Source: Ciborinia camelliae (Eukaryota; Ascomycota; Leotiomycetes; Helotiales; Sclerotiniaceae). Taken from it: DNA of 64,000 nt. Location of the stretch: NCBI GenBank assembly GCA_025890175.1, contig JANPYM010000002.1, positions 3,581,400-3,645,399 of the forward strand, written 5' to 3'. Below, in pieces: positions 62,483-64,000 of this stretch. The notes under the pieces are model-generated. The model saw nothing but the letters and a program-made list of their open reading frames with translations. It made no database searches and was not told the DNA's origin. Both the position numbers and the translations under genes were made by a program. The stretch's first letter is position 1. Each line of letters starts with the position of its first letter.

Positions 62483-64000
62483 ATGGGGATCCCAGGGTAA
62501 GTTCCTATGTATCCATTGCATTGCGAGTCACGATACCCAACTAACAAGTCATGTACTCACTAGACTCTGGGATCTCATCTCCGACTGCAAAGAAATAGTT
62601 TCCCTCGCCGAATTCGCAACCCAGCATTTCGAGCAAAATAAAAGGCCACTGAGAATAGCGGTTGATGAGGCAACTTGGAGATATAAATTATATATCAGCA
62701 ATAAGGGGAAAGGTTGCAGGAGTGAGTAACCAATGCCAAAATTTTGATTTCGACATTCGTGGTGCTGACTGGTGCAGAATATTCCGACATCAACCCGAAC
62801 GAACGAAACTTCATCTCCGTCGTTCTGCGCCTTCTAAAACTAAACATTCAACTTGTATTCGTAGCCGATGGCCCGAATAAACCGGATGCGAAATATGGAG
62901 GGAAAGGCGCGGGAATATGGACATTTAAAAATGATGTTTTGCGAACTTGTTTGGGGCTTCTAGGGGTGAGGTGGCATGATGCTCCTGGGGAAGCGGAGGC
63001 GGAATGTGCGGTTTTGCAGAGGAGAGGCGTGGTGGATTGTGTTTGGACGGAGGATGTGGACGCGTTGATGTTTGGGTGTGGGTTTTGATGAGGTTTTTTT
63101 ATCGGGAGGGGGAGGAGGGCGGGGAAGAGAAGAAAAAGAATGGGAAGGGTGCTGGGGGGTGGGGGGCAAAGAGTTTGATGAAGGATTTGGATAGGGTGGT
63201 GGTGTATAGGGCGAGTGTTATTCAGGCTAAACATCCAGGGTTTGATAGAGATGGATTGGTACTTGTTGCGGTGTTGAGTGGAGGAGATTATGGGAAAGGG
63301 TTGCCGGATTGTGGGCTTGGGAAGGCGAGCAAGGTTGTTGAGATGGGGTTTGGAAGGGAACTTTGTGAGGAGATGAAGACGTCGGGAGATCTTTCGTCTT
63401 GGAGAAATAATCTACGGAAATACTTTATGGGTTCGGGAGCAGGAGTCAGTGTTCCGGAGAATTTTCCTAATAAGAGGATTTTTAATCTTTATAACTGGCC
63501 GAATATTTCATCAGAAGAGATTCTGGAAAGGTTGGAGCTCAATATTTGGAGTGGGGAGATTGATGAGAGGGAGTTACAACCTTTCTTGCTTGAGAATTTT
63601 GATTGGGGGATTGATAGATATATCGACTTTATCGTTCCGATTATCCTCACGAGGTCTCTAGCTTCCTTTGAAAAGAATGGGAATCCAAATATGGACGAGT
63701 ATAATCTCACATACATGGAATCTGGTTTGAGATGTACTGCGTGGTACTCGTTATTCGCCGTTACATCTCTGAGCAAAGAGTGGGTGAATAGATGCATTGA
63801 AGAATTGAACAAGAAACGCTCGGAGAACAATTGGAAATGTTACGAATTACCATGGGGTGACGAGCCAACGGTGGAGGGTAGGGATTTATTAACATGCATC
63901 ATCAAGCATGTGATGGAAGCAGAAGCTCCCTCAATACCTGAAGCTGAGCCCGAACAACCTGCTAGCAAAGGAAGAATGCGATCTTTTTCGCCCCCACGAA
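62483..64000 (+). CDS. Yen1/GEN1-type Holliday junction resolvase (XPG/FEN superfamily), partial, apparent frameshift
   Basis: This is a structure-selective nuclease of the XPG family. Exons are 62483-62496 (MGIPG only), 62564-62721 and 62778 onward; the gene leaves the window on the right. Family features are the opening MGIPGLWDL, PLRIAVDEATW (XPG-N), LVFVADGPNKPDAK, and the XPG-I acidic signature DAPGEAEAECAVLQ with WTEDVDALMFGCG. A downstream GGDYGKGLPDCGLGKA marks the helix-hairpin-helix region. The GCG after LMFG is followed by a TGA at 63086-63088. Coding resumes in another frame (offset by one) and then stays open for about 300 codons to the window end. GGG and TTTT runs at the break suggest either a sequencing error or a real lesion. 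Confidence 0.85.

Overview
This window is nuclear DNA of a filamentous ascomycete (Pezizomycotina). The evidence is short spliceosomal introns (37-275 nt, GT..AG, often with a CTAAC-type branch site), compact conserved housekeeping genes, wide AT-rich intergenic stretches, a HET-domain relic and long simple repeats. The simple-repeat style and moderate AT bias fit a leotiomycete such as a Sclerotiniaceae relative, but that placement is a guess.

Layout. 0-2 kb: 5' part of a PAG1/Tao3/Mor2 morphogenesis gene (minus, runs off the left edge). 2-4.6 kb: non-coding leader region with a 12-bp minisatellite. 4.6-7 kb: NADPH-cytochrome P450 reductase. 7-12.4 kb: about 5 kb without a recognisable gene. 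12.8-14.9 kb: RBMS/MSSP-type two-RRM protein. 16.2-23.8 kb: a housekeeping block of RIO2 kinase (minus), proteasome subunit RPN1 (plus, divergent from RIO2) and MLH1 (minus, convergent with RPN1). 25.8-29.1 kb: secreted GMC oxidoreductase with a long Ser/Thr/Pro-rich tail. 29.4-30.4 kb: small DUF202 membrane protein (minus). 32-34.3 kb: MATE transporter. 34.3-37.8 kb: non-coding DNA with a 365-bp pentanucleotide and a 150-bp hexanucleotide repeat. 37.8-38.8 kb: histidinol phosphatase. 39.3 kb: intron-containing tRNA-Arg(CCU).

39.4-43.8 kb is the most unusual part. It has no convincing ORF, but carries eight same-strand copies of a 25-nt hairpin motif, an 11-bp tandem repeat, two TATA boxes and a 10-nt telomere-template-like string. 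A decayed HET-domain gene with a perfect 92-bp tandem duplication follows at 43.8-45.6 kb.

46.6-52 kb is a second housekeeping block: cytosolic prolyl-tRNA synthetase (minus), CCT1/TCP-1 alpha (plus, divergent) and the mitochondrial Rieske protein (minus). 52.6-54.4 kb: berberine-bridge-type FAD oxidase pseudogene. 56.3-57.7 kb: intact secreted lipase. 58.3-58.7 kb: Ser-rich predicted protein. 58.7-62.5 kb: non-coding, with a twin hairpin. 62.5 kb to the right edge: Yen1/GEN1-type Holliday junction resolvase with an apparent frameshift.

The genes do not form one pathway or a biosynthetic cluster. They are ordinary housekeeping genes separated by accessory, repeat-rich segments. Exon boundaries were placed by hand from splice signals, frame continuity and family conservation. 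Nothing was verified by alignment or RNA data.
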